From contig NZ_LT607412.1 in assembly GCF_900091455.1 (NCBI RefSeq), forward strand, positions 434,001 to 498,000: DNA of 64,000 nucleotides. The letters are read 5' to 3'. Position numbers and translations under genes: made by a program. The DNA is from Micromonospora coriariae. Its GTDB lineage: Bacteria; Actinomycetota; Actinomycetes; Mycobacteriales; Micromonosporaceae. The notes under the pieces were generated by a model that worked only from the letters and a program-made list of their open reading frames with translations, was not told the origin of the DNA and did not search any database. Numbering within the stretch: the first letter of the stretch is position 1; every line of letters starts with the position of its first letter. Shown here piece after piece: positions 53,212-62,886 of this stretch.

Positions 53212-54849
53212 ATGTCTGACGCTTTCATTGTCTGCTCGAACCTGTCCTTCTCCTGGCCGGACGACACCCCGGTCTTCTCGGAGCTGTCCTTCACCGTCCC
53301 CGGCGGCCGCACCGGCCTGGTCGCGCCCAACGGCGCCGGCAAGAGCACCCTGCTGCGGCTGATCGCCGGGGAGCTGCGGCCCAGCGGCGGCAGCGTCACC
53401 GTCGACGGGGTGCTCGGTTACCTCCCGCAGACCCTGCCGCTGGCCGGCGACCTGACCGTGGCCGAGGTGCTGGACGTCGCCGAGCGGATCGCGGCGCTGC
53501 ACGCCATCGAGGCCGGCGACGCCAGCGAGGAGCACTTCGCGACGATCGGCGACGACTGGGACATCGAGGAGCGCACCCGCGCCGAGCTGGACCGCCTCGG
53601 CCTCGGTGACCTGGAACTCGAGCGGCGGTTGCACACCCTCAGCGGCGGCCAGGTGGTCTCCCTCGGCCTGGCGGCGCAGCTGCTCCGTCGCCCCGACGTG
53701 CTGCTGCTCGACGAACCGACAAACAACCTGGACCTGGAGGCCCGGCACAAGCTCTACGACGTGTTGTCCGAGTGGACCGGCTGCCTGCTGCTGGTCAGCC
53801 ACGACCGGGAACTGCTGGACCGGATGGACCGCATCGCCGAGCTGGATCGCGGCGAGATCCGCTGGTACGGCGGCAACTTCACCGCGTACACCGAGGCGGT
53901 GCAGGCGGCGCGGGAGGTCGCCGAGAGCAACCTGCGCAACGCCGAGCAGGAGGTCAAGCGGGAGAAGCGGGAGATGCAGCAGGCCCGCGAGCGCGCCGAC
54001 CGGCGAGCCAGTAACGCCTCGAAGAACCTGAAGAACGCCGGCCTGGCCCGGATCGTCGCCGGAGGGTTGAAGCGCAGTGCGCAGGAGTCGGCGGGCCGGG
54101 CGCAGGAGACGCACTCCAACCGGGTCGGTCAGGCCCAGGCCCGCCTCGACGAGGCCGGTCGGGCGGTACGCGACGAGGACCGGATCACCGTGGACCTGTC
54201 GGACACCACCGTCCCGGCCGGCCGAACGGTCTTCTCCGGCCAGGGGATGCGCGCTCGCTTCGACGACCGGGAGCTGTTCGGCGGCGACGGCGCCGACCTG
54301 GTGATCCGGGGTCCGGAGCGGATCGCGCTCACCGGGGCCAACGGCGTCGGCAAGTCGACCCTGCTGCGCCTCGTCAACGGTGATCTCGAACCGGCCGGCG
54401 GCGACATCAAACGGGCCGACGGCCGGATCGCGTACCTGTCGCAGCGGCTGGACCTGCTGGACCTCGACCGTACGGTGGCGGAGAACTTCGCCGCGTACGC
54501 GCCGAGCCTGCCGGACGCGCAGCGGATGAACCTGCTGGCCCGGTTCCTGTTCCGGGGCGCCCGGGTGCAGTTGCCGGTCGGGGTGCTCTCCGGCGGCGAG
54601 CGGCTGCGCGCCACCCTGGCCTGCGTGCTCTGCGCCGAACCGGCGCCACAACTGCTGCTGCTCGACGAGCCGACCAACAACCTGGACCTGGTCAGCGTCG
54701 CCCAGTTGGAGAGCGCGCTGAGCGCGTACCAGGGAGCGTTCGTGGTGGTCAGCCACGACGAGCGGTTCCTCGCCGAGATCGGCGTGCAGCGCTGGCTGCG
54801 GCTGGCCGACGGCCAGCTGCGGGAGATCGCGGCCCCCGACCGGGGCTGA
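53212..54849 (+). CDS. ABC-F family ATPase (ribosome protection type)
   Basis: 545 residues with two ABC domains and no membrane segment. Domain 1 has Walker A APNGAGKST, signature LSGGQVVSLGLA and LLLDEPTNNLDLEARHKLYD. Domain 2 has GANGVGKST, LSGGERLRATLA and LLLDEPTNNLDLVSVAQLES. The linker between them (about 230-310) is long and charged (EVKREKREMQQARERADRRA), the part that reaches into the ribosome in ABC-F proteins. Both catalytic glutamates are present. It is likely a translation factor or an antibiotic-protection protein. The leader carries a candidate uORF and hairpin, which favours the second. ATG 53212 is chosen; no strong ribosome binding site directly precedes it, which fits regulated translation. 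Confidence 0.9.
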   Translation: MSDAFIVCSNLSFSWPDDTPVFSELSFTVPGGRTGLVAPNGAGKSTLLRLIAGELRPSGGSVTVDGVLGYLPQTLPLAGDLTVAEVLDVAERIAALHAIEAGDASEEHFATIGDDWDIEERTRAELDRLGLGDLELERRLHTLSGGQVVSLGLAAQLLRRPDVLLLDEPTNNLDLEARHKLYDVLSEWTGCLLLVSHDRELLDRMDRIAELDRGEIRWYGGNFTAYTEAVQAAREVAESNLRNAEQEVKREKREMQQARERADRRASNASKNLKNAGLARIVAGGLKRSAQESAGRAQETHSNRVGQAQARLDEAGRAVRDEDRITVDLSDTTVPAGRTVFSGQGMRARFDDRELFGGDGADLVIRGPERIALTGANGVGKSTLLRLVNGDLEPAGGDIKRADGRIAYLSQRLDLLDLDRTVAENFAAYAPSLPDAQRMNLLARFLFRGARVQLPVGVLSGGERLRATLACVLCAEPAPQLLLLDEPTNNLDLVSVAQLESALSAYQGAFVVVSHDERFLAEIGVQRWLRLADGQLREIAAPDRG

Positions 54850-54873
54850 GCCCGGCGGCGTCCTGCGGCCCGG

Positions 54874-57800
54874 TCAGCTCACGTTGGCCGGGCCGAGGAC
54901 GCTCTTCAGGTCACCCATCAGCGCGGTGGTCGCCGCCACCCGGAACGGACCCAGCCGCAGGGTGGTGGTCCGGCCCCCGTTGAGCAGCTTGACGTGCACC
55001 TCGGTGTCGCCGGGGTGCAGCACCAGGGTCTCCTTGAGCCGTTCCACCAGCGGCGGTGTGCACCGGTGCACCGGGATGGTGAGGGTGACCGGCTTGTTGG
55101 TGGCGCTGGTGCTGACGTCCGGCATGGACATGTCCATCGCCATGATCCGGGGGGTGTCGTCGCGGCGGTCCACCCGCCCCTTGACCACCACGATGGCGTC
55201 CTCGGCGATGTACTGCCCGATCACCTCGTAGGTGTTGGGGAAGAACAGCGTCTCCACCCCGCCGGCCAGGTCCTCCAGGGTCGCCGAGGCCCAGGCCCGC
55301 CCCTGCTTGGTGACCCGGCGCTGCACCCCGGAGAGGATGCCGGCGAGGGTGACCACCGCGCCGTCGGGCACCGCGCCGTCCTCGGCGAGCGCGGCGATGG
55401 TGGTGTCGGCCGCCGCGCCGAGGACGTGCTCCAGGCCGAACAGCGGGTGGTCCGAGACGTACAGGCCGAGCATCTCGCGCTCGAAGGCCAGCTTGTCCCG
55501 CTTCTCCCACTCGCTGTCGCCGATGGTCGGCATCACCGTCGTGCTGCCGGTGTCGGCGTCACCGAAGCCCGCGCCGAACAGGTCGTACTGGCCGACCGCC
55601 TCCTTGCGCTTGACGTCGGCGTACGCGTCGATGGCGTCGGCGTGCACCGCGAGCAGGCCCTTGCGCGGGTGCCCGAGCGAGTCGAAGGCGCCCGCCTTGA
55701 TCAGCGATTCGATCGTCTTCTTGTTGCAGACCACCGCGTCCACCTTGGACAGGAAGTCGTAGAAGTCGGTGTAGTCGCCCTTCTCCGCCCGGCACCGCAT
55801 GATCGAGGCGACCACGTTCGCGCCGACGTTGCGCACCGCGGCCAGGCCGAAGCGAATGTCCGTGCCGACCGGGGTGAACGGCCCGGCCGAGGTGTTCACG
55901 TCCGGCGGCAGCACCTGGATGCGCATCCGGCGACACTCGGACAGATAGAGGGCCATCTTGTCCTTGTCGTCGCCGACGCTGGTCAGCAGTCCCGCCATGT
56001 ACTCCGCGGGGTAGTGCGCCTTGAGGTACGCGGTCCAGTAGGAGACCAGGCCGTACGCGGCCGAGTGCGCCTTGTTGAAGGCGTATCCGGCGAACGGCAC
56101 CAGGACGTCCCAGACCGCCTGGATCGCCTCGTCGGAGTAGCCGCGCTCGCGGCAGCCGTCCCGGAACGGGATGAACTCCTTGTCGAGGATCTCCTTCTTC
56201 TTCTTGCCCATCGCCCGGCGCAGCAGGTCCGCCTGGCCGAGGGTGTAACCGGCGAGGATCTGCGCCGCGCGCTGCACCTGCTCCTGGTAGACGATCAGGC
56301 CGTGGGTGGGCGCCAGGATCTCCCGCAGCGGCTCCTCCAGCTCCGGGTGGATCGGCGTGATCTCCTGGAGGCCGTTCTTGCGCAGCGCGTAGTTGGTGTG
56401 CGAGTCGACGCCCATCGGGCCGGGCCGGTACAGGGCCAGGACGGCGGAGATGTCCTCGAAGTTGTCCGGCTTCATCAACCGCAGCAGCGAGCGCATCGGG
56501 CCACCGTCGAGCTGGAACACGCCGAGCGTGTCACCGCGGGCCAGCAGCTCGTAGGCGGCCGGGTCGTCCAGCGGCAGGGCCAGCAGGTCGAGCTTCTTGC
56601 CGTGGTTGAGCTCGATGTTCTTGACCGCGTCGTCGATGATCGTCAGGTTGCGCAGGCCGAGGAAGTCCATCTTCAGCAGCCCGAGCGACTCGCAGGTCGG
56701 GTAGTCGAACTGCGTGATGATCGCCCCGTCGGCGTCGCGGCGCATCAACGGGATGTGCTCGATGATCGGCTCGGCGGACATGATGACGCCGGCGGCGTGC
56801 ACACCGGTCTGCCGGATCAGCCCCTCGATGCCCTTGGCCGTGTCGATCACCTTGCGCACGTCCGGGTCGGACTCGTACAGGCCCCGGATCTCGCCGGCCT
56901 CGGCGTAGCGGGGGTGCTTCGCGTCGAAGATGCCGGTGAGCGGAATGTCCTTGCCCATCACGGCCGGCGGCATGGCCTTGGTGATCCGGTCGCCGACCGC
57001 GTACGGGAAACCGAGCACCCGCGCCGAGTCCTTGATCGCGGCCTTCGCCTTGATCGTGCCGAAGGTGGCGATCTGGGCGACCTTGTCCTCGCCCCACTTG
57101 TCGGTGACGTACTTGATCACTTCACCGCGCCGGCGCTCGTCGAAGTCGATGTCGACATCGGGCATCGAGACCCGCTCGGGGTTGAGGAACCGCTCGAAGA
57201 TCAGGCCGTGCTGGATCGGGTCCAGGTCGGTGATGCCCAGGGCGTACGCGACGAGGGAGCCGGCGGCCGACCCTCGGCCCGGGCCCACCGCGATGCCCTG
57301 GTTCTTCGCCCACTGGATGAAGTCGGCGACCACGAGGAAGTAGGACGGGAAGCCCATCTGGTTGATGACGCCCAACTCGTACTCGGCCTGGACGACGTGC
57401 CCCTCCGGGATCCCGTTCGGGTAGCGGCGGGCCAGGCCGGCGAAGGTCTCCTTACGGAACCAGGACTCCTCGGTCTCCCCCTCCGGAACCGGGAAGCGCG
57501 GCATCAGGTTGTGGAACTCGAACATCCCGGTCGGGTCGACCTTCTCGGCGACCAGCAGGGTGTTGCGGCAGCCCTGCTGCCACAGCTCGGACGAGTCGAC
57601 CGCGCGCATCTGGTCGGCGCTCTTGATGAAGTAGCCGCCGCCCTCGAACCGGAACCGGTTCGGGTCGTCGATGTTGCTGCCGGTCTGCACGCACAGCAGC
57701 ACGTCGTGCGCGGTGGCCTGCGCCTCGTGCGTGTAGTGCGAGTCGTTTGTGACCACCGGCGGGATGTCGAGCTTGCGGGCGATCTCGGTGAGGCCCTCAC

Positions 57801-58404
57801 GGACCCGGCCCTCGATGGCGAGGCCGTGGTCCATGATTTCCAGGAAGTAGTTGTCCTTACCGAAGATGTCCTGGTAGCTGGCGGCGACCTTGAGCGCCTC
57901 GTCGAACTGGCCCAGCCGCAGCCGGGTCTGCACCGCGCCGGAGGGGCAGCCGGTGGTGGCCATGATGCCCTCGGCGTGCTCGGCGATCAGCTCCATGTCC
58001 ATCCGGGGCCACTTGACGTAGTGCCCCTCCATGGAGGCGCGCGAGTTGAGGGTGAAGAGGTTCTTCAGGCCCTGCGCGTTCTTCGCCCACATGGTCTTGT
58101 GGGTGATCGCGCCGTTACCGGAGATGTCGTCGCTCTTCTGTTCCGGCCGACCCCACTTGACCCGCGCCTTGTGATAGCGCGACTCGGGCGCCACGTACGC
58201 CTCGACGCCCAGGATCGGGGTGATCCCGGCGGCCATCGCCTGGTTGTAGAAGTCGTTCGCGCCGTGCATGTTGCCGTGGTCGGTGATCGCCACCGCCGGC
58301 ATGCCCAGCCGGTTGGCCTCGGCGAACAGGTCCTTGAGCCGGGCCGCCCCGTCGAGCATCGAGTACTCGGTGTGCACGTGCAGATGCGCGAACGAATCGG
58401 CCAT
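54874..58404 (-). CDS. dnaE: DNA polymerase III alpha subunit, DnaE1
   Basis: 1176 residues, normal for the replicative DnaE1. The PHP domain starts at [20 protein letters not shown] with [10 protein letters not shown]. The polymerase active-site aspartates lie in [20 protein letters not shown] and the region around [16 protein letters not shown] and OB domains occupy the C-terminal third ([20 protein letters not shown]). It is the catalytic subunit of the replisome. Convergent with the ABC-F gene with only 24 bases between stops. Divergent from the YciO-like gene. Confidence 0.97.
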   Translation of the reverse strand: MADSFAHLHVHTEYSMLDGAARLKDLFAEANRLGMPAVAITDHGNMHGANDFYNQAMAAGITPILGVEAYVAPESRYHKARVKWGRPEQKSDDISGNGAITHKTMWAKNAQGLKNLFTLNSRASMEGHYVKWPRMDMELIAEHAEGIMATTGCPSGAVQTRLRLGQFDEALKVAASYQDIFGKDNYFLEIMDHGLAIEGRVREGLTEIARKLDIPPVVTNDSHYTHEAQATAHDVLLCVQTGSNIDDPNRFRFEGGGYFIKSADQMRAVDSSELWQQGCRNTLLVAEKVDPTGMFEFHNLMPRFPVPEGETEESWFRKETFAGLARRYPNGIPEGHVVQAEYELGVINQMGFPSYFLVVADFIQWAKNQGIAVGPGRGSAAGSLVAYALGITDLDPIQHGLIFERFLNPERVSMPDVDIDFDERRRGEVIKYVTDKWGEDKVAQIATFGTIKAKAAIKDSARVLGFPYAVGDRITKAMPPAVMGKDIPLTGIFDAKHPRYAEAGEIRGLYESDPDVRKVIDTAKGIEGLIRQTGVHAAGVIMSAEPIIEHIPLMRRDADGAIITQFDYPTCESLGLLKMDFLGLRNLTIIDDAVKNIELNHGKKLDLLALPLDDPAAYELLARGDTLGVFQLDGGPMRSLLRLMKPDNFEDISAVLALYRPGPMGVDSHTNYALRKNGLQEITPIHPELEEPLREILAPTHGLIVYQEQVQRAAQILAGYTLGQADLLRRAMGKKKKEILDKEFIPFRDGCRERGYSDEAIQAVWDVLVPFAGYAFNKAHSAAYGLVSYWTAYLKAHYPAEYMAGLLTSVGDDKDKMALYLSECRRMRIQVLPPDVNTSAGPFTPVGTDIRFGLAAVRNVGANVVASIMRCRAEKGDYTDFYDFLSKVDAVVCNKKTIESLIKAGAFDSLGHPRKGLLAVHADAIDAYADVKRKEAVGQYDLFGAGFGDADTGSTTVMPTIGDSEWEKRDKLAFEREMLGLYVSDHPLFGLEHVLGAAADTTIAALAEDGAVPDGAVVTLAGILSGVQRRVTKQGRAWASATLEDLAGGVETLFFPNTYEVIGQYIAEDAIVVVKGRVDRRDDTPRIMAMDMSMPDVSTSATNKPVTLTIPVHRCTPPLVERLKETLVLHPGDTEVHVKLLNGGRTTTLRLGPFRVAATTALMGDLKSVLGPANVS

Positions 58405-58524
58405 GCGTGGCGCCCCCCGGCGATGTGGATCTTGTTGGTCGGAGCCGACCGGGACCTACCCTACCGAGGTGATCTCGGCGGCTCCACCGTCCGCGCCGAG
58501 GGTGGCCCTCGTCTCCCCCACAGC

Positions 58525-58530
58525 TAGTCT
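58525..58530 (+). promoter_or_regulatory. Likely -10 box of the YciO-like gene
   Basis: TAGTCT ends six bases before the ATG at 58537 and no ribosome binding site is present, suggesting a leaderless transcript. Confidence 0.4.
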
Positions 58531-58536
58531 CTGACG

Positions 58537-59157
58537 ATGGCGAGGTACTACGACGTGCACCCGGAGAACCCGCAACCCCGGATCATCGGTCAGGTCGCCG
58601 ACCTGATCCGCGGCGGTGGGCTGGTCGCCTACCCGACGGATTCCTGCTACGCGCTCGGCATCCAACTGGGCAACCAGGACGGGCTGGACCGGATCCGCCA
58701 GATCCGTCACCTCGACGATCGGCACCACTTCACGCTCGTCTGCCGGGACTTCGCGCAGCTGGGCCAGTTCGTCCAGATCAGCAACTCGGTCTTCCGTCTG
58801 GTGAAGGCGTCCACCCCGGGTAGCTACACCTTCATCCTGCCGGCCACCCGTGAGGTGCCCCGCCGGATGCTGCACCCCAGGAAACGCACCGTCGGTGTCC
58901 GCGTACCCCGGCACACCGTGACCCAGGCGCTGCTGGCCGAGCTGGGCGAGCCGCTGGTGTCGAGCACCCTGGCCCTGCCCGGCGACGACGAGCCGATGAC
59001 CCAGGGGTGGGAGATCAAGGAACGTCTCGACCACCAGCTCGACGCGGTCGTCGGCGCCGGCGACTGCGGCAAGGAACCGACGACGGTGGTCGACCTGTCC
59101 GGCTCCGAGCCGGAGATCCTGCGCCGGGGCGCGGGAGACGTGTCCCGCTTCGAGTAG
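58537..59157 (+). CDS. YrdC/YciO/Sua5-family protein
   Basis: 206 residues. The YrdC domain is clear: GGGLVAYPTDSCYALGIQLG (nucleotide pocket), then IRHLDDRHHFTLVCRDFAQL, SNSVFRLVKASTPGSYTFIL and KRTVGVRVPRHTVTQALLAE. The KRTVGVRVP motif and size place it nearer YciO than TsaC. The TsaC branch makes threonylcarbamoyl-AMP for tRNA t6A, while YciO's role is less certain. The start follows a TAGTCT box by six bases. Confidence 0.9.
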   Translation: MARYYDVHPENPQPRIIGQVADLIRGGGLVAYPTDSCYALGIQLGNQDGLDRIRQIRHLDDRHHFTLVCRDFAQLGQFVQISNSVFRLVKASTPGSYTFILPATREVPRRMLHPRKRTVGVRVPRHTVTQALLAELGEPLVSSTLALPGDDEPMTQGWEIKERLDHQLDAVVGAGDCGKEPTTVVDLSGSEPEILRRGAGDVSRFE

Positions 59158-59297
59158 GCGCGCCGGCCCGGTCCGCGCACCCGCCCCAACCAACCCGCTC
59201 CTACCGCCGTTCGGCGCCGGGTGGCTGTCGCGCGCCCACTGGACCAGCCGACCGAGAGATCCCCGCAAGCCGCCAAGCTGGCGCATTGTTATTGGTC

Positions 59298-59327
59298 TAG
59301 ACAACACTGTGTGGCACACAGTATGGT
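59298..59327 (+). promoter_or_regulatory. PadR promoter with embedded operator
   Basis: TAGACA (59298-59303) and TATGGT (59322-59327) are 18 bases apart. The spacer holds ACTGTGTGGCACACAGT (59306-59322), an inverted repeat with 8-bp arms around a single G. The ATG is eight bases after the -10 box (7 intervening bases), so the message is probably leaderless. PadR regulators bind sites of this shape, so autoregulation is likely. Confidence 0.7.
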
Positions 59328-59334
59328 GTGACAC

Positions 59335-59676
59335 ATGGTTAGCGAGGACGTTCTACGGACGCACCTACAGGAGCTGCGTCGAGGCACCGTCGTGGTAGCC
59401 AGCCTGGTCGCGCTGCGCCGACCGGACTACGGCTACGCACTGCTGCAACGGCTCACCGACCACGGCTTCCCGGTGGACGCCAACACGCTCTACCCGCTGC
59501 TGCGCCGGCTGGAGGACCAGGGCCTGCTGACCAGCGAGTGGAACACCGAGGAGAGCCGGCCGCGCAAGTTCTACCGGACCAGCGACGAGGGCGAGTCGAT
59601 GCTGGACCGTCTCCTCGACGACCTCGCCGCCGTGCAGACCTCCATCACCGGGCTGATCCAAGGAGTGGACCGATGA
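59335..59676 (+). CDS. PadR-family transcriptional regulator
   Basis: 113 residues. The winged helix is complete: ASLVALRRPDYGYALLQRLT, DANTLYPLLRRLEDQGLLTS and the wing SRPRKFYRTSDEGESML. Short PadR proteins (subfamily 2) control adjacent membrane or transport genes. Here the stop overlaps the start of a membrane protein gene (ATGA). A near-perfect 17-bp palindrome is within its own promoter. Confidence 0.93.
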   Translation: MVSEDVLRTHLQELRRGTVVVASLVALRRPDYGYALLQRLTDHGFPVDANTLYPLLRRLEDQGLLTSEWNTEESRPRKFYRTSDEGESMLDRLLDDLAAVQTSITGLIQGVDR

Positions 59677-60620
59677 ACACCCTGACCGACCGCTACCTCG
59701 CCGCCACCCTGCGCTCGGTGCCCACCCAGCGCCGCAACGAGATCGCCAACGAGCTGCGCGCCTCGATCGAGGACATGATCGAGGACCGGGCCGGCGGCGG
59801 CCAGGACACCACCACCGCCGAGCGGGAGGTGCTCACCGAGCTGGGCAACCCCGACCTCCTGGCCGCGCAGTACGCCGACCGCCGGTTGCAGCTCATCGGC
59901 CCGACGTACTACCTGGTCTGGCTACGGCTGCTGAAACTGCTGCTCAGCTTCATCCCGGCGCTCGTCGGCACGATCGTCGCCATCGTCGACGTGGCGGAGG
60001 GCAAGGGCTTCGGGGCCATCGGCACCGGCATCGTCGTCGCCCTCCACGTGACCGTTCATATCGCCTTCTGGCTCACCCTGACCTTCGCCCTCATCGAGCG
60101 CTCCCAGCCGACCATGGACCTGCCCGGCTGGACCGTCGACCAGCTGCCCGACGTTCCCGTGCACAAGGACGTCTCCCTCGTCGACACCATCGCGTCGGTG
60201 GCCATGCTGGTGCTCACCATCGGCTACCTGCCGTTCCAGCACTACCAGTCCTGGGTGCACGGCAACGACGGCGACAACATTCCGATCCTCGACCCGGCCC
60301 TGTGGTCGTTCTGGCTGCCGGCGCTGATCGTGGTACTGGTCGCTACCGTGATCTTCGAGATCGTCAAGTACCGGATCGGGCGCTGGAACTGGGCCCTGTT
60401 CGGCACCAAGGCGCTGCTCAACCTGGCGTTCACGGTGCCGGTGCTGTGGTTGGCGCTCTCCGACCGGCTGCTCAACCCGGCCCTGGCCGAGCGCCTGAGC
60501 TGGCTGGCGGAGACGGACAACCGGAACACCCTGGGCGCTTTCATCGCCGTGGGCGTGGCCGTGGTCCTGATCTGGGACCTCATCGACACCGCCATCAAGA
60601 CCCGCCGTCAGACGGCATGA
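59673..60620 (+). CDS. Permease-prefix (HAAS-type) membrane protein
   Basis: 315 residues. The N-terminal helical module (RYLAATLRSVPTQRRNEIAN, then REVLTELGNPDLLAAQYADR) is the HAAS/DUF1700-like domain that commonly follows a PadR gene. Six or seven hydrophobic segments follow from about residue 85. Such proteins are thought to relay signals between PadR regulators and membrane events; their function is unproven. GGAG lies seven bases before the ATG and the gene overlaps the regulator by four bases. Confidence 0.88.
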   Translation: MNTLTDRYLAATLRSVPTQRRNEIANELRASIEDMIEDRAGGGQDTTTAEREVLTELGNPDLLAAQYADRRLQLIGPTYYLVWLRLLKLLLSFIPALVGTIVAIVDVAEGKGFGAIGTGIVVALHVTVHIAFWLTLTFALIERSQPTMDLPGWTVDQLPDVPVHKDVSLVDTIASVAMLVLTIGYLPFQHYQSWVHGNDGDNIPILDPALWSFWLPALIVVLVATVIFEIVKYRIGRWNWALFGTKALLNLAFTVPVLWLALSDRLLNPALAERLSWLAETDNRNTLGAFIAVGVAVVLIWDLIDTAIKTRRQTA

Positions 60621-62089
60621 GCAGCAGCCGACCAGGCGGCCCGGTGCGGACCCCGCGCCGGGCCGCCGCCCGTCCGCCGTACCACGGCTCGGCGGTACGG
60701 CGCGGGGAGCGGCCGTGGCGGCCGGCCTGGCCGGCGTGGCATCGTTCCGGGATGACCGTGGCACAGCGTGACGAATGGCGTCGCCCGGGCCCGACACCGG
60801 AGCAGCGCCGAATCGATCTCTGGCTCGGGCTGGCGGTGACCCTGCTGGCGCTGGTCAGCCTCACTCTGACCCGCAGCGCCGGGGCGTTCCTGCTGGGCCC
60901 GCCGCCCTCCTGGCCGGAGCAGCTGCTCTGGACCGTCGCGGTGACCCTGCCGCTGATCTGGCGACGGCGTAGGCCGGCCGCGACTCTGCTGGTCGTCGCG
61001 GTGGCGTTCATCGCCGCGCAGGCACGATCGGCCCCGGAGACCCAGTTCTCCTCCTGGGCACTGTTCTGCGCCCTCTACACCCTCGGCGCCTGGGGGCAGG
61101 ACCATCAACTGGCCCGCCGGCTGCGGATCGGCGTGATCGCCACGATGTTCGCCTGGCTGGGGATCTACTACGCGGTGACCATCGACCACATCCCGCCCGA
61201 TGCCTTCGCCGACGCGGTCGGTCCGGTGCCACCGGTACTCGCCGCGATGGTCACCGGCGCACTGGTCAACGTGCTGGTCTTCGGATTCGCGTACTTCTTC
61301 GGCGAGACCGCCTGGGTGGCCGCGCGGCGCGAGCATGAGCTGCGCGCCCAGGCCGAGGACCTGCGCCGGTCGCAGGCCGAGTCCCGGGAGCGGGCGGTGC
61401 TCGGCGAACGGGTCCGGATCGCCCGGGAACTACACGACGTGGTCGCCCACCACGTGTCGGTGATGGGGGTACAGGCGTCCGCCTGCCGCCGGGTGTTCGA
61501 CCGCGACCCGGGCAAGGCCCGCACGGCGCTGGCCGCCATCGAGCAGAGCGCCCGCACCGCCGTGGACGAGCTGCGCCGAATGCTCGGCGTGCTGCGGACC
61601 TCTGCCGGCGCCGACGCCGAGCCGCCGGCGGCCGGCGGCGTCGAACGGATCGGTGAGCTGGTCGAGCGGGCCCGGGCCGCGGGACTGACGGCCACCCTCG
61701 GGGTGTACGGCAGCCCGGTTGCGCTGCCCGAATCGGTCTCCCAGGCGGCCTACCGGGTGACGCAGGAAGCGGTGACGAACACGCTGAAGCACGCCGGAGC
61801 GGACCTGCTGGACGTGCGGGTCCGGTACCTGGCCCGGGAGATGGAGGTCGACGTGACCGACGACGGACGGGCGGGCGGCACGGCCAACGCCCTGGGGCTG
61901 GGTCTGATCGGGATGCGCGAACGGGTCACCGCGCACGACGGCGACCTGGAGGCTGGGCCGCGAGCCGGCGGTGGCTGGCGGGTACGCGCCCGCTTCCCGC
62001 TGGCGGCGTCGGCGGACCCACCGGTCGGCACGCAGCGCGAGCCGAGCGAAGGGCACCAGCTGGCAGCCAGCGCGGAGCGTTCGGCATGA
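60617..62089 (+). CDS. NarL-type sensor histidine kinase (HisKA_3)
   Basis: About 490 residues if started at the ATG overlapping the previous stop (60617), or 445 from the ATG at 60752, which begins MTVAQRDEWRRPGPTPEQRR; neither has a good ribosome binding site. Four to six membrane helices (about residues 75-230) precede a coiled segment and the dimerisation/phosphoacceptor domain ERVRIARELHDVVAHHVSVM with its histidine. The ATPase part has QEAVTNTLKHAG and LGLGLIGMRERV. It should phosphorylate the LuxR-type regulator encoded next, whose start overlaps its stop. Confidence 0.9.
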   Translation: MSSSRPGGPVRTPRRAAARPPYHGSAVRRGERPWRPAWPAWHRSGMTVAQRDEWRRPGPTPEQRRIDLWLGLAVTLLALVSLTLTRSAGAFLLGPPPSWPEQLLWTVAVTLPLIWRRRRPAATLLVVAVAFIAAQARSAPETQFSSWALFCALYTLGAWGQDHQLARRLRIGVIATMFAWLGIYYAVTIDHIPPDAFADAVGPVPPVLAAMVTGALVNVLVFGFAYFFGETAWVAARREHELRAQAEDLRRSQAESRERAVLGERVRIARELHDVVAHHVSVMGVQASACRRVFDRDPGKARTALAAIEQSARTAVDELRRMLGVLRTSAGADAEPPAAGGVERIGELVERARAAGLTATLGVYGSPVALPESVSQAAYRVTQEAVTNTLKHAGADLLDVRVRYLAREMEVDVTDDGRAGGTANALGLGLIGMRERVTAHDGDLEAGPRAGGGWRVRARFPLAASADPPVGTQREPSEGHQLAASAERSA

Positions 62090-62805
62090 GCACCGCACCA
62101 ACCCACGACGCACCAGACGCCGGCCGGCCGGTCCGGGTCCTGCTCGCCGACGACCAGCACCTCGTCCGCACCGGCTTCCGGGTCATCCTCGAGGTGGAGG
62201 ACGACATCGAGGTGGTGGGCGAGGCCGCGGACGGCGCACGCGCCGTCACGATGGCCCGGGCCACCGGTCCCGATGTCGTGCTGATGGACGTGGAGATGCC
62301 CGGAATGGACGGGCTGGAGGCCACCCGCCTGATCACCGGCGAGGGGCCCGGGGCGCCCGCGGTGCTGATCCTCACCACCTTCGACCGCGACGACTACCTG
62401 TTCGCCGCCCTGCGGGCCGGGGCCAGCGGCTTCCTGCTCAAGAACGGCACCCCGGAGGAGCTGGTCGAGGCGATCCGGGTGCTGGCCCGCGGCGACGGCC
62501 TGCTCGCCCCGGAGATCACCCGCCGGGTGATCTCCACCTTCGCCCGTCCCGGCGATCCGACCGGCGCCGCCCGCAACGGGCCGGACGCCGAGGCCGCCCT
62601 GGCCGAGCTGACCCCGCGCGAACGGGAGGCGCTGGTGCTGCTCGCCGCCGGGGCGAGCAACGCGGAGATCGCGGCGGCGATGCACCTGGGCGAGGCGACG
62701 GTGAAGACCCACGTGAGCCGGGTGTTGGCCAAGCTCGGCCTGCGCGACCGGGTGCAAGCGGTCGTCTTCGCGTACGAGAACGGGGTGGTCCGCCCCGGCG
62801 GCTGA
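62086..62805 (+). CDS. LuxR/NarL-family response regulator
   Basis: 239 residues. The receiver domain (VRVLLADDQHLVRTGFRVIL) has its phosphorylated Asp in DVVLMDVEMPGMDG and the lysine in GFLLKNGTPEEL. The LuxR helix-turn-helix is ELTPREREALVLLAAGASNA, EIAAAMHLGEATVKTHVSRV and LAKLGLRDRVQAVVFAYE. It overlaps the kinase stop (ATGA). It is followed by an ABC exporter, its likely target. Confidence 0.94.
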   Translation: MSTAPTHDAPDAGRPVRVLLADDQHLVRTGFRVILEVEDDIEVVGEAADGARAVTMARATGPDVVLMDVEMPGMDGLEATRLITGEGPGAPAVLILTTFDRDDYLFAALRAGASGFLLKNGTPEELVEAIRVLARGDGLLAPEITRRVISTFARPGDPTGAARNGPDAEAALAELTPREREALVLLAAGASNAEIAAAMHLGEATVKTHVSRVLAKLGLRDRVQAVVFAYENGVVRPGG

Positions 62806-62874
62806 CCGGCATCCGCCGCACGGCGGACCCGCCAGTTCAGCCCCCGGGCGGACGGCGGACCGACGTATTCGATC

Positions 62875-62880
62875 TAGCGT
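62875..62880 (+). promoter_or_regulatory. Likely -10 box of the ABC exporter
   Basis: TAGCGT ends six bases before the GTG at 62887 and there is no ribosome binding site. The exporter may therefore have its own leaderless transcript rather than relying on read-through from the regulator gene 81 bases upstream. Confidence 0.4.
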
Positions 62881-62886
62881 GGGTGC

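Noticed and set aside
54994-58527. A 1177-codon open frame on the plus strand opposite dnaE
   Set aside because: It is the antisense of dnaE. In DNA of this GC content long antisense frames are common; the translation is rich in Arg, Gly, Val and His with no domain.
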